Notes: generated by a model not told the origin, from the letters alone. 64,000 nucleotides of DNA from Tillus elongatus (GCA_964006375.1 OZ023267.1:83330906-83394905), one strand, 5' to 3'; shown: positions 46,416-56,932, numbered from the stretch's first letter. Program-made: numbers and translations.

Positions 46416-46530
46416 CAGAGTATTTACATGATAAAAATCAACACCTATGTTGGAGGTGTGGACAGACAGGCCACACCCGTTATAATTGCAAAAACTATTC
46501 TGTTCCTGATGTGGGAAATTATGTCTAGAG
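46416..46530 (+). pseudogene. Gypsy Pol C-terminus with CCHC knuckle (opposite strand)
   Basis: The plus strand reads EYLHDKNQHL, then CWRCGQTGHTRYNC (46448-46489), KNYSVPDVGNYV and a stop. It parallels the young Pol C-terminus (EYL..., CSRCGQSGHTRYRC). This is a diverged relative in the opposite orientation. Upstream, 46250-46415 probably is more of the same C-terminal region, but I could not align it. Confidence 0.65.
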
Positions 46531-47134
46531 AATGATTGTCACCACTTGAAAGAGGCGACCGTACCTATGAGGAGGCTCGTCCGAAGTAGAGCTACACAAT
46601 ACGAACCCCAAGACGTACATGTAGGTATATAGTGACCTGCTGAAAGACGACGAGGCTTGTCAACCTCGCCGAAACAAATGGCGCTGTGATACTTATATCC
46701 CTGCGATCCCGACCTCACCCGAACCCGTCGACCCAGTGGCCTATGGAGTCGCCATACAAGATGCTTATTATTACTAGGGAGGGCGCTATCGGCTGACACC
46801 AGTTGGTTCTTCCTGGAACCTGCGAGGAGGAGCACCAGGCATCGCCAGTCCTGAAAAGAGAAGGACCTCGTGGGAAGGAGACCCCAGAAGCAGGAGAAGG
46901 TTGGTCGAAAACTAGACAGACTTGTGTAGAAGTTAACGCGGGTGAGTTATAGTGGCTTTAACAGACAGAATTGACTAAGAAGTTATAAGTTGAACAGTAA
47001 TTTGAGTAAAGTTAGCTATTTTATTTGAACATTTTGACTCGATATTTCAGTGGTTTGTCTTACTCTCGGAAAGCTAATTTTCTCCTAATCGAAAATTGCC
47101 ATTGGAAAAAAATCATCTTTTGTTTTGTCAAAGC
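46531..47134 (+). other. Probable post-pol region of a plus-strand gypsy remnant
   Basis: More GC-rich than its neighbours; follows the Pol C-terminus. No open frame with a motif. Ends at a purine-rich GCTGGAGCGGGC that may be a polypurine tract. Confidence 0.4.
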
Positions 47135-47619
47135 TGGAGCGGGCTGTAATGAACCACTAATTATCCCGTTAACAGAGCGGTAATAATTGATTAGATTAAT
47201 ACCAGGCGGAATGAAACATTTCAAATATAAATTAAATCAGCACTAGGGCATTGCTTCGAAAGCACCAGGTAGTCGAGGTTTCAGCTAGCGAAACGCACAG
47301 AAGTAAGGTCAGCGCAGTCCCAACTGTCGAGAAAACTCACCTGCACGCAAGCGAACTAGCGGGGCAGGGAGAGCAGTCGTCGAGAGGGCGACACAGTTAA
47401 GTATCATGCAGAGAGAGCAGCAGAGTGTCACGCAAAGCAGCAAGCAGCCATCCCGTCATCATCTGTGAACCGCCTGCATTTCCAAAAGTGCATTCTTTAG
47501 CGTTCACTGTCGACACCGCAGCTACAGAGGTATCCAGAGGTCTTTTCCGGATAGGTAAAGAAGCGAAACAACGAATGGATGTAGTAAGGCAGGGGGGAGC
47601 CCAGTGGGACACTCGTCTG
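47135..47619 (+). repeat. Candidate LTR of the plus-strand gypsy remnant
   Basis: Starts TGTAATGAACCAC after the purine-rich stretch. No second copy was found, so this is only a positional guess. Confidence 0.25.
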
Positions 47620-47745
47620 GAAAACCGGGAAAAGCCAGGGAATTTGTAGAAGAAAAAAATTTGGGAAAAATTGTGAAAATTGACTGAGTCAGGGAATTTT
47701 TGTCCCTGTCAGGGAAAAATTCTTTGTTTCCTTTTTGTGATAAAA
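47620..47745. repeat. CTGGAAAACCGGG / GTCAGGGAATTT segment
   Basis: Contains TCTGGAAAACCGGGAAAA, GCCAGGGAATTTG, GTCAGGGAATTTTTGTC and CCTGTCAGGGAAAAATTC in close succession. It is an internally repetitive low-complexity block, non-coding. Confidence 0.5.
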
Positions 47746-48419
47746 AATTGAAACAATGTGTTTGCCTTTTGTGACATTCTGAACCATTTATTTAATGATT
47801 TCTTTTTCCACAAAAGCACAATAATTGTTTTTTTTTTAAATTTTGTGTTCATTGGTCGCTTTGTATTTGAAATGGGGAAGTGTGTGACATTACACGAAGA
47901 CCTACTGTATTCAGTACTAGTGTGTTACACTTGTTGTAGGGAAACGTTGAGGAAATTGATATGCTGTGGAAAATATATTAATAAGAGCGTGCACCAACTA
48001 AGATCAACTAAAGAGTTGTCGCACACTGCAACAAGGACAGCAAGTACTGTGTCGTCGTCGGAAGCTCCCTTAGGAGTTCAGTCAGTAACAGCATGAAGAG
48101 AGTAGCTAATGAACATTCAATACTGATGTCACGTGACTGCGATTCCTTTATATGTATCATTCGTATTAACCCTTCATATTAAAGAATGCAATATTTATTT
48201 CTACTGCACATTTTAATTGATAATAAAGTTTTAAGTTTAGCTAACCTCTTTTAACGCCCCATTATTGAAATATAATAATCATTTATGGTGCCACGATTAC
48301 TTACATTGTGTCGAAAACCGGGAAAGGGACTCGGCACACGAAAGTATAGTTGTAAAACGTGTACTGAACGTAGATGTGAATAAACAAAGTTGATAAGTCT
48401 TGTGCAGTAAGAAACAAAA
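47746..48419 (+). other. Probable 5' LTR/leader region of BEL-2
   Basis: AT-rich; contains AATAAAGTTTTAAG near 48221 and ATGGTGCCACGATTAC near 48284, which could be an LTR end and primer-binding site for the following BEL element. The matching 3' LTR was not found after 59760. Confidence 0.35.
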
Positions 48420-49340
48420 TGGAAAGCAAGAACGAGTTGCCGGTCGCAACTAACGAAGCTGGTCAACAACGGCAAAGAAAAAATAGCTAACATCAATGAA
48501 CTTATCGAAGAACTCGTAGTGATTGGAGACCAAATTAACGCCGCAAATGACCATTTAAATAGCGCTAATCAAACAGTTCTAGCGTTGTTATCAGAAGAAG
48601 CATACAAAAACGAGTTGGATAAGAATAAGTAAACAACCCAGTGAAGGCTTCATTCCTAGTCACACCTACATTAACGAAAGCAACGATACTGAAAGAAAAA
48701 TGAACAAAGGTCACGTCAAGCTTCATAAATTAGAACTTCGCAAATTTAATAGTGAGTTATTGGATTGGACCTTGTTCTGGGAAAAATTCAGGACAGCAGT
48801 TCATGAAAATGAAAGTTTGGACGCTGTGGCCAAGTTTAGTTATCTGGAACAGGCCTTAATCAGGAAAGCTGCAACAATGATCAGTGGGCTGATGCCATCT
48901 GAAAAATCATATGATGATACTATCGCTTTATTAAAATACGATTTTGGTAACAAACAACGAATGATAGACAGTGATATTCAAAGGCTTTTATCAATAACGT
49001 CTATTAAAAGTAGAGTAGATTGTGTGGGTTATATAATAAAACGTCATCGATAACCCTCAGCTTTGGATCCTGGAGAGTAAACGCAAACGAATATGGAATG
49101 ATGGTGAAGTCTGTTATTCTCAACTCAATGCCGTACACAATGAAAATCGAATATCACAAGAAACATCCCAATAAAAATTCTGGAGAACCACCCAGTATCG
49201 ATAAGCAAATTGAGCTTCTATTGGAATATTTAAAATGGGAAGTGGAGTCATTAGAAATATCGCAGTCAACTTCAAAGTCAAACGCATCAGCTATTTCTAA
49301 AAACAAAGAACGCAGGAAATAAGATCTGCTGGTAAGCATA
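48420..49340 (+). pseudogene. BEL-2 gag (decayed)
   Basis: Plus strand: an N-terminal helical stretch (NINELIEELVVIGDQINAAN, LALLSEEAYKNEL) and then KLELRKFNSELLDWTLFWE, ENESLDAVAKFSYLEQAL and TIALLKYDFGNKQRM, the conserved BEL/Pao Gag domain (LPKFxGxxxxWxxFW...). A second frame carries INSMPYTMKIEYHKKHP and LLEYLKWEVESLE. Frameshifts near 49040 and 49320. Same superfamily as BEL-1, but diverged and opposite in orientation. Confidence 0.8.
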
Positions 49341-49806
49341 TGTCACCTTCACGGAAGGTATTTACTGCTGCTGGATTATTAGTGACAGTGAACAAGTGTG
49401 TTTTTTGCAAGTCTGAAGAACACAATTCTGAGAAGTGTAACAAAAGTTACCGATGTGAACGAGAGGAAAAACATTTTAAAGAAGAACATCGCTGCACTAA
49501 ACCCAACCATAATTCCAAGGAGTATAGAAGTAAAATTATCTGTGAAAAATGTAATAACAGGCATGCAACTTCAATGTGTGACCTGACCTACCTGAGGAGA
49601 GATAAAAATGATGGTAACGCTACAATATCAACAACAAGTTTGTTCACAAAAAATGCTCAGAACAATGAACAAGTAGTCAATAGTCTCTCCGATGTTGTCA
49701 ACTGGTAGTACTAAAAACACTTTAAGGAATTCTTCATCCATTAATGAAATCGGTAAACAAACAATTATAAACAATAGTACAAAAACAGTAGAACAAACTA
49801 ATTCTG
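49340..49806 (+). pseudogene. BEL-2 zinc-knuckle region
   Basis: CVFCKSEEHNSEKC, then CEREEKHFKEEHRC and CEKCNNRHATSMC: three Cys/His clusters typical of the BEL Gag-Pol junction. The protease, expected next, is not readable; 49709-49806 has only short frames. Confidence 0.7.
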
Positions 49807-50230
49807 TTGATGGACTACAGCATCGAAAAGTCATCGAAAAAAATTATCAGTAATCAAATTTTGCTAAGACTATTAAATTTTCGCGTTGGAAGAATTGGAA
49901 TTACCGCCGACATCGAATTAGCTTTTCTACAGATTCAAATCAATGATTGTGACACAGATTATCATCGCTTTCTGTGGTACAAATATCTAGTTACTAAAAT
50001 GTCGAGCCTGCCACCCATTCAAGAATACTATATGACTAGAGTTACATATGGGGTAAAAAGTAGCCCATTTTTATTAGCCGTCATTCTGAAAAAACTATTT
50101 TCAGACGATAGGACGCATTTTCCTGAAACTACCGAACGTCTATCGAGCTCATTTTATGTAGACGACTTAGAACTGTGAATTCTACAAAAGCAGCAAGTAC
50201 GTTATATAATGAGGATAAACACATTCTCAA
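49807..50230 (+). pseudogene. BEL-2 reverse transcriptase, first half
   Basis: GITADIELAFLQIQINDCDT (first catalytic Asp; BEL-1 has AFTADIRQMYRQI), HRFLWYKY, MTRVTYGVKSSPFL and SSFYVDDLEL (catalytic YVDD). A stop follows, then STKAASTLYNEDKHIL. The protein is cut at about 50230 by the repeat and resumes at about 57384 with SGTNLRKWHKND. Joining at this point gives the same spacing between YVDD and the xLxKW motif as in BEL-1. Confidence 0.82.
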
Positions 50231-50467
50231 AATATTAAATGCTTCAAATTTGAATAACTCAATTTTCTATAAACTTAGAAAATTCAATTTTGGTATGTAG
50301 TAAGGCCTTTCCTAAGGCAACGTATTCACCAAACTTCATTAAAATAACTGCAATTTTCGGAGAAAAAAAATTATTTCTAAATAAAACTAAAAATTTGAAT
50401 AACTCAATTTTTTATAAACTTAGAAAGTTGAATTTTGATGCGTAGGAAGGTCTTTCGCAAGGCAATA

Positions 50468-50891
50468 TGTAAATACCACGTGTATTTATTTTATAATGAA
50501 TAACAAAAAAAAAACAGAACAAATAGGGCACTGACAATAAGCAAAGTTACCTACCTTTATTCTCCAATAATGCAGGAACATAAGCTTCGTTTTTCTGTAT
50601 TCACACACAACACCTCTAGGGACCTCGTGTCTCCCAAAGGACTTACAAACAAAATGGATATTTAGAGACCTCGTGTCTCTTCAAGGGGTTGAAAGCAATT
50701 CGCTTTCTCGAGACCTCTTGCCTCTTCAAGGACTCAAAACCAAGTGGCAGAGGGATGCAAGCTTCTCTCCCTTCTCTCATTCTTCTTCCCCCTCTCTGGT
50801 CTTCTGGCGGAAACCATTAGTAACACTTACTCTATGTCAGTGTAGCGCGCGACATTTGAATTTAAAAGTGACAGAACAACGAGCATGAACA
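50468..50891 (-). repeat. BEL-1 3' LTR
   Basis: TGTAAATACCACG...GAGCATGAACA in plus orientation. Contains repeated GACCTCGTGTCTC / GACCTCTTGCCTC motifs with CAAGG spacers. An internal 71-codon frame is present identically in both LTRs and is not a gene. Confidence 0.95.
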
Positions 50892-50906
50892 TTCCGCCCA
50901 CCAAAA
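50892..50906 (-). promoter_or_regulatory. BEL-1 polypurine tract
   Basis: Minus strand TTTTGGTGGGCGGAA immediately precedes the 3' LTR. Confidence 0.65.
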
Positions 50907-51041
50907 TAAGGATTTATTTTCACAATTATATTGTTTCTCAAATAAACAAACAAAACAAAAATTTACAATAAGCACAAAAAACAAAAAACTGAAGCTATTG
51001 GATTTATAATTAACTGTACAAAAAATTTCAAGGCAGACGTA

Positions 51042-52175
51042 TTACTGCGATGGCAACAGACATAACTTCGTCAGAGGCCTATCAAAAGTGCCACTACTAG
51101 TGCGAACTTGAGCTACCCGAGCTATACCATCAAGGCCTGGGTATAGTTGCATAATGCGTCCGAGCTTCCAAACAAGAGGTGACGAAGTCTCATCTTTAAT
51201 CACAACTAAAGCTCCGATCGGGGGGGACGTTTGCACAGTATCCCACTTACCACGCTGCTGCAGTGTATGCAGGTATTCGTTCTTCCAGCGGCGCCAAAAG
51301 TCCTGGTGGATCCTTTGCACCAGCTGCCAGCGTGACAAGCGATTCATACTTAACAAAGTCAAATCAGCATCAGGAGGAGCACCTAACGGTTCCATTGTAA
51401 GAAAATGTCCTGGGGATAGGGCTAACAGATCATTTGGATCAGTACTCGCACTACACAATGGTCGAGAATTCAAAACTGATTCCACTTGAGCAAGCAACGT
51501 GGACATTTCCTCAAAGGTCAGAATCTGCAAACCGATCACCCTTCGCAAATGAGTCTTGACTGAGCGCACTCCTGCCTCCCACAGACCTCCAAAATGCGGA
51601 GCTGATGGGGGGTTGAAATGCCACTTAATGGTACAAGCATCTGCTGCCCCCTTTGCATAGTTTAAGAGCTGCTTATTTGAGCCGACGAAGTTGGTACCTC
51701 TATCGCTATACAAATTGTCACATCTTCCTCTGCGAGCCACAAACCTCCGAAGAGCTGCCAAGAAGGCTTCAGCTGAAAGATCAGACACTACTTCCAAATG
51801 GAGGGCCTTCGTTGCCATGCACACAAACAAACAAATATATGCTTTCACCTTTCGGACACCTCGATATCTGCCCTGTGTCACAAAAACTGGACCTGCAAAA
51901 TCAACTCCGCTGTGTGAAAACGGCTTCAACTGAGAAACCCTGGCAACTGGCAAATCAGACATCATCGGTGCCATGGGAGTAGGATTCACTCGAAAGCAAC
52001 GATAGCACCTTGACAAAACATGATGAATAGCTCTCCGAGGGGACAAAATCCAAAACTGTTGCGAAAGCAAATGAAGCAATGTGCGAGGACCAGGATGAAG
52101 ATTGACATGGTGTGTGTGTGCAATGATTAACTCGGTGAGACGATGTGAGCGGGGCAACAATATAGGGTGTTTCAC
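51042..52175 (-). CDS. BEL-1 integrase
   Basis: Continues the polyprotein after one stop codon, in the same frame; it is not a separate gene with its own start. Motifs: HHCC zinc region (THHVNLHPGPRTLLHLLSQ, CYRCFRV), core HSGVDFAGPVFV (first Asp), LYSDRGTNFVGS (second Asp) and PHFGGLWEAGVRSVK (Glu), followed by a C-terminal module with KLGRIMQLYPGLDG. All three DDE residues are present. It would insert the cDNA into the genome with a 5-bp stagger, matching the CAATA duplication. Confidence 0.92.
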   Translation of the reverse strand: MKHPILLPRSHRLTELIIAHTHHVNLHPGPRTLLHLLSQQFWILSPRRAIHHVLSRCYRCFRVNPTPMAPMMSDLPVARVSQLKPFSHSGVDFAGPVFVTQGRYRGVRKVKAYICLFVCMATKALHLEVVSDLSAEAFLAALRRFVARRGRCDNLYSDRGTNFVGSNKQLLNYAKGAADACTIKWHFNPPSAPHFGGLWEAGVRSVKTHLRRVIGLQILTFEEMSTLLAQVESVLNSRPLCSASTDPNDLLALSPGHFLTMEPLGAPPDADLTLLSMNRLSRWQLVQRIHQDFWRRWKNEYLHTLQQRGKWDTVQTSPPIGALVVIKDETSSPLVWKLGRIMQLYPGLDGIARVAQVRTSSGTFDRPLTKLCLLPSQ

Positions 52176-52193
52176 TTCAACTGGAACATCAGC

Positions 52194-55100
52194 TTAACGA
52201 AGGCGACCGCCCACCCTGAGGATACCCTCTGTATCCAGAAAGGGGGCTAACTTATTTATTGCCCTCGCACACCTCTCACCTTTAACCAAGGATGCTATTT
52301 CCCTTTGAAATACTTCACCTTGAGCACATTTGATAAGCATATGAAGCGCCTCCTGTAATTCGGTGGCTGTCAGAGATGCAGTAGTTCGGTCAGATGGAGA
52401 CACCCTACAATTTCGCACAAACCGCTGACAATATACAACAACACCCTGAATTTTCCGTAGATGCGAAAAGCGATTCAAAAGTTTACTGAGCCACTCCTCA
52501 TTTGCCAAAGTAACTAGTACGGGGAGAGTTCGTTGCTCCGCCAGGCACTCTTCTGGCGGCTCAAAACGCAACGACTTGGGCCAATTTTCTCTTGCCAATT
52601 TTAGCCAGGCGGGTCCCGCCCACCATAGTGGATGCTCACAAAACCCAGAAGGTAACATGCCTCTCGATGCACAATCAGCTGGGTTTTCTTGTCCACTTAC
52701 GTGATGCCATGACTCTGGAGGAATCTTCTCTTGTATGCTTGCTACTCGATTCCCAATAAAGGTCTTCCACCTATTGGAAGATGATTTTATCCAGGCAAGT
52801 GCCACCATAGAGTCTGACCAAGCATACATAGAGTTAAACTCAAAACGACCTTCATACACCCGACACACAAATTCCAGAAGCTTTGCCAACAATAAACACC
52901 CACACAATTCGAGACGTGGAATCGATATTCTTTTTAAAGGTGATACCTTGGACTTGGCACACAGAAAATTGATCCAAACTTGACCCTCCTCTGATACTTG
53001 TCTTAAGTAAACAACTGCAGCATACCCTCGCTCCGATGCATCACAGAACCCATGGAGTTCTGTACTGATGATATTATCGTGTTTTACGCCTCTGGGAATT
53101 GATAAACCTGCTAGCGCACTGAGTTGTGATTTATACTGAGACCACTGACCAACAATATCCTTTGAGGGCTTATCATCCCATCCCACTTTTTGCTCCCACA
53201 AGCACTGCATAAGATATTTTGCCAACAGGGTAACAGGAGACAAAAAACCCAGGGGGTCATAAATTCTTGCCAATTCCGAAAGAAGATTTCGTTTTGTGCA
53301 CGGACGATCAATAGGTTCAACATTAAAAGAGAATGTATCACCTATGGGACACCACTGCAATCCTAAAATTTTCAACACTGATGGATCATTTAAATCTAAC
53401 GATCGAGGTTGCTGACTATCAGCTGATACTGTGGACAACAGTTTCGAATTATTGCTGGCCCACTTCTTCAATTCAAAACCCCCCTTAGCAAACAACCCAA
53501 TCAATTGCCGTTGCAACTCAAAAGCCTCTGACAATGAGTCGACTCCACTGACTACATCATCCACATAGAGATCGGACCGAACTAGCTTTGCTGCCAATGG
53601 AAAAGATGATTCCTCATCATCACAAAGCTGCATCATTGTTCGGATTGCCATGTGTGGGCTTGAGGAGACCCCATATGTGACAGTATTAAGGCGATATTTC
53701 TGTACAGGTTCCCCCTTTGAGAACCTCCAGAGAATTCTTTGATAATCCCTATGATTATCTACAACCAAAATTTGTCGATACATTTGCCGAATGTCAGCAG
53801 TAAATGCAATTTTGTTTGAGCGAAATTTCAACAACACAGTGGCAATATCTGTCTGCAACTTCGCTCCCACTAACAACGTATCGTTCAGAGATACACCATT
53901 CGTACTTTTGGAACTAGCATCAAATACCACCCGCAGTTTGGTCGAAAGGCTGTGAGGACGCAACACACAATGATGGGGAATATAGTATGCATCAGATGGT
54001 TCCACAGCTACATCTGATACCAGAGACATATGGCCAGACTCATAATAATCCCTGATAAACTCCGAATAGGACTTGTGCAACGCTGGATCCCTACTAAGAC
54101 GTGCTTCCAGGGAGTAAAACCGCCTCAATGCAACACTGAAAGATTCTCCCAAACACGGAGTACCCTCACGAAAGGGCATATTTAAAATATATCTCCCAGC
54201 ACTATTTCGGTGCTGAGTCTTCTTGAAGATTTCCTCACATTTTTTATCTTCCGGAGACATAACTAAACCTTGTGGTACCTGTTCCAAGCTCCAAAACTGT
54301 TTCAAGGTATGATCCAAGTCGACCAACGTGCATAAACTATTCACAACAGAATGAGACTTTGACTGTTCTACACTGCCCATAAGCACCCAACCAAAAACAG
54401 TATTGATGGCCACTGGTGCACCTCGAGGCCCTCTCTTTATTCCAGGTCTAACCACATGAGCATAAACGTCAGTACCCAACAAAATTTCAATGTCCCCTGG
54501 TATACCAAACTCTGAATCTGCCAACTCTAAGTTCTGAATATGTTGCCAGTGGCACTGCTCAATTTTAGCAGAAGGGATCTTGGAACAAATGTTCGGAATC
54601 ACAATCATGTCCAACTCTAACTTTGTTGGCTCATAAATGGACTCTACTCGACATTTGAGAGTGCCTTGGCTAGCAAGCGAGCTCATTTGGTTCAAGCCTT
54701 GAACCATCACTGAACGAGATGAGGTGTTGAGCCCCAATTTTTCAACACACTGCTGCGAAATGAAATTAGCCTCACTCGCACAATCCAGGAGAGCTCGACA
54801 TCTCCTAACCTTTCCATTTTTATCTCGTACTAATAGCATTATAGTTGCCAGTAACACGGACTGTTCCCTTTTTACCACACTTGCCAACACACGCAATTGC
54901 TCTGCACCTTGTGGCTCTTCCACAGGTGGCTTGTTTGAGTCACTCTCATCTCCCGATGCCGGTGCTTTTGGGAAGTGCAATAATGTATGATGGTGTTTAT
55001 TACATACACGACAACTTGATGACTTGCACTCCCTGCTGGCATGCGAGTTTGATAAACAGTTAAAACAAAGATTATTCTTTTTTGCGAACGTATACCGTTT

Positions 55101-56258
55101 ATGAGAGGATAAAGATAGAAATCCATCACACCTGAGCATGGGGTGCCCCTCCTTACAATAAGCACATACAAGCTTTGTGCTGGTAACAAAGGACGAAGCG
55201 GGCCTAGCAGTGGTTACTGAAACATGCTGCCTTCTATTAGTCACATAATTGGAAGTTAAGGCAGTTGTCTCCATTGCTTTACACTGCTTTTCCAAGAATC
55301 TACATAAACTACTAAAACTGGGAATGTCCGATTCGCAAAACTCAAGCTCAAATTTTTGCTTAAGACTCATATCCACCTTTTGCAGCAACATGTTGAATTT
55401 AGTGAAATCCCACATGTCATGTTCAAACTGCTTCAACGCTTCCAAATTTTCACTGAATACAGACAACAACGTTCGTAGGGAAGAAGCAGATTCACTATTT
55501 GCTTTGGGGGCCTGTACAATACCCTGCCAATAATTGGTCAACAAAACCCGGGTATTGTGATACCTTGAGACCAGAGACTTGAATGCAATCCCATAATTGC
55601 TTCCCGTTAGCGGTAAATTCTTGATTAGGCCAGCTGCATCCTTCACTAACGAAGCACTCAAATATTGGAACTTTTCAATATCTGACAATGATTCGTTCTC
55701 ATGAATCATTGTTTTAAACAGATCATAAAAGGTTGGCCAGTTTTTCCAATTTCCATCGAATTTTGGCATTTCGATTTTCGGTAACCTCAAATGTCTGTTT
55801 AAATTTGAAGTTGACATAATCGCGTTTGCGTTCGTTACTTCCTTTTCACTGAGAGATCGAGCGTTCGATGATTTGACAGAACACCGCGACTTACTCGATG
55901 CTCGACTCGATTTCGAACTACCGTGAAAAACGGATCGAGCTTGATTCTCAGCGGCTTTATTTGCATAACCTCTCAGTTCTCGATAGATAGTTTTTATAGA
56001 GTATTGCAGTTCATCGAATTTGTTCTGCATTTCATGCTCGCTCTCCAACTCTGATCGATCAACTACCGACACGATGTCCAAATGCAATGAATCAAATAGA
56101 TTGACCAACTCATTCAACGCCTCAAAACGAACCTCAAATCTATTCAACCTATCTAAATCCACTACTGCGTCTATTTTGACCTGTTGAGCCACGTGCAATA
56201 TGGCTTCTACTCGTCTATAAACGCTTTCGCGCTTATTTTTTAGCTGAATCAACTCCAT
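52194..56258 (-). CDS. BEL-1 Gag-Pol polyprotein to RNase H
   Basis: 1354 codons from the ATG at 56258, 250 bp inside the 5' LTR. Domains: helical Gag N-terminus; BEL Gag core LPKIEMPKFDGNWKNWPTFY (about 160); CCHC-type clusters CAYCKEGHPMLRC (about 363) and CFNCLSNSHASREC (about 399); aspartic protease LLDCASEANFI (about 488); RT with FTADIRQMYRQI, TVTYGVSSSPHM and LYVDDVVSG (about 896); RNase H with GFCDASERGYAAVV (about 1070), AWSDSMVALAWI and GQENPADCASRG. It ends VGGRLR-stop where BEL proteins normally continue into integrase. The protease has DCAS where most relatives have DSGS or similar. Confidence 0.95.
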   Translation of the reverse strand: MELIQLKNKRESVYRRVEAILHVAQQVKIDAVVDLDRLNRFEVRFEALNELVNLFDSLHLDIVSVVDRSELESEHEMQNKFDELQYSIKTIYRELRGYANKAAENQARSVFHGSSKSSRASSKSRCSVKSSNARSLSEKEVTNANAIMSTSNLNRHLRLPKIEMPKFDGNWKNWPTFYDLFKTMIHENESLSDIEKFQYLSASLVKDAAGLIKNLPLTGSNYGIAFKSLVSRYHNTRVLLTNYWQGIVQAPKANSESASSLRTLLSVFSENLEALKQFEHDMWDFTKFNMLLQKVDMSLKQKFELEFCESDIPSFSSLCRFLEKQCKAMETTALTSNYVTNRRQHVSVTTARPASSFVTSTKLVCAYCKEGHPMLRCDGFLSLSSHKRYTFAKKNNLCFNCLSNSHASRECKSSSCRVCNKHHHTLLHFPKAPASGDESDSNKPPVEEPQGAEQLRVLASVVKREQSVLLATIMLLVRDKNGKVRRCRALLDCASEANFISQQCVEKLGLNTSSRSVMVQGLNQMSSLASQGTLKCRVESIYEPTKLELDMIVIPNICSKIPSAKIEQCHWQHIQNLELADSEFGIPGDIEILLGTDVYAHVVRPGIKRGPRGAPVAINTVFGWVLMGSVEQSKSHSVVNSLCTLVDLDHTLKQFWSLEQVPQGLVMSPEDKKCEEIFKKTQHRNSAGRYILNMPFREGTPCLGESFSVALRRFYSLEARLSRDPALHKSYSEFIRDYYESGHMSLVSDVAVEPSDAYYIPHHCVLRPHSLSTKLRVVFDASSKSTNGVSLNDTLLVGAKLQTDIATVLLKFRSNKIAFTADIRQMYRQILVVDNHRDYQRILWRFSKGEPVQKYRLNTVTYGVSSSPHMAIRTMMQLCDDEESSFPLAAKLVRSDLYVDDVVSGVDSLSEAFELQRQLIGLFAKGGFELKKWASNNSKLLSTVSADSQQPRSLDLNDPSVLKILGLQWCPIGDTFSFNVEPIDRPCTKRNLLSELARIYDPLGFLSPVTLLAKYLMQCLWEQKVGWDDKPSKDIVGQWSQYKSQLSALAGLSIPRGVKHDNIISTELHGFCDASERGYAAVVYLRQVSEEGQVWINFLCAKSKVSPLKRISIPRLELCGCLLLAKLLEFVCRVYEGRFEFNSMYAWSDSMVALAWIKSSSNRWKTFIGNRVASIQEKIPPESWHHVSGQENPADCASRGMLPSGFCEHPLWWAGPAWLKLARENWPKSLRFEPPEECLAEQRTLPVLVTLANEEWLSKLLNRFSHLRKIQGVVVYCQRFVRNCRVSPSDRTTASLTATELQEALHMLIKCAQGEVFQREIASLVKGERCARAINKLAPFLDTEGILRVGGRLR

Positions 56259-56489
56259 TGTTCAACGCAAAAAAATTCCTAAACGCGATTTAAACAATAT
56301 GCAAACGTGATTTCAACAATATGCAATTCGAGTATGTACCTAGTTATATACAAGCAATAACGTCACCTTGAAATTAAATGACTCAACACGGCAATAAACA
56401 ATTACAAATTTACTAGACTAAAGTAAACAAGTAAAATTACTTCAAAAAATGGACTGTATCAACTAATAACAAAACAAAACAACTATAAA

Positions 56490-56509
56490 AATCCGGTCGA
56501 TGGGCCAAA
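56490..56509 (-). promoter_or_regulatory. BEL-1 primer-binding site
   Basis: Minus strand: the LTR ends ...TTTACA and is followed by TTTGGCCCATCGACCGGAT. A TGG-containing stretch adjacent to the 5' LTR is the expected tRNA-complementary site; the tRNA was not determined. Confidence 0.6.
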
Positions 56510-56932
56510 TGTAAATACCACGTGTATTTATTTTATAATGAATAACAAAAAAAAACAGAACAAATAGGGCACTGACAATAAGCAAAGTTACCTACCTTTA
56601 TTCTCCAATAATGCAGGAACATAAGCTTCGTTTTTCTGTATTCACACACAACACCTCTAGGGACCTCGTGTCTCCCAAAGGACTTACAAACAAAATGGAT
56701 ATTTAGAGACCTCGTGTCTCTTCAAGGGGTTGAAAGCAATTCGCTTTCTCGAGACCTCTTGCCTCTTCAAGGACTCAAAACCAAGTGGCAGAGGGATGCA
56801 AGCTTCTCTCCCTTCTCTCATTCTTCTTCCCCCTCTCTGGTCTTCTGGCGGAAACCATTAGTAACACTTACTCTATGTCAGTGTAGCGCGCGACATTTGA
56901 ATTTAAAAGTGACAGAACAACGAGCATGAACA
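56510..56932 (-). repeat. BEL-1 5' LTR
   Basis: Nearly identical to 50468-50891. The promoter is expected here, transcribing leftward. Confidence 0.95.

Larger units (their letters stand above)
50468..56932 (-). mobile_element. BEL-1, young BEL/Pao retrotransposon
   Basis: LTRs at 50468-50891 (424 bp) and 56510-56932 (423 bp) differ by one A in an A-run as far as I could compare. TSD CAATA at 50463-50467 and 56933-56937. Internal minus-strand coding sequence runs from 56258 to 51042 with a single in-frame stop (TAA at 52194-52196). LTR identity implies a recent insertion. It lies inside the repeat copy at 50231-57383. Confidence 0.95.

Noticed and set aside
50673..50888. 71-codon frame in the BEL-1 LTR, also at 56714-56929
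   Set aside because: Identical only because the LTRs are identical; no motif and no start context.
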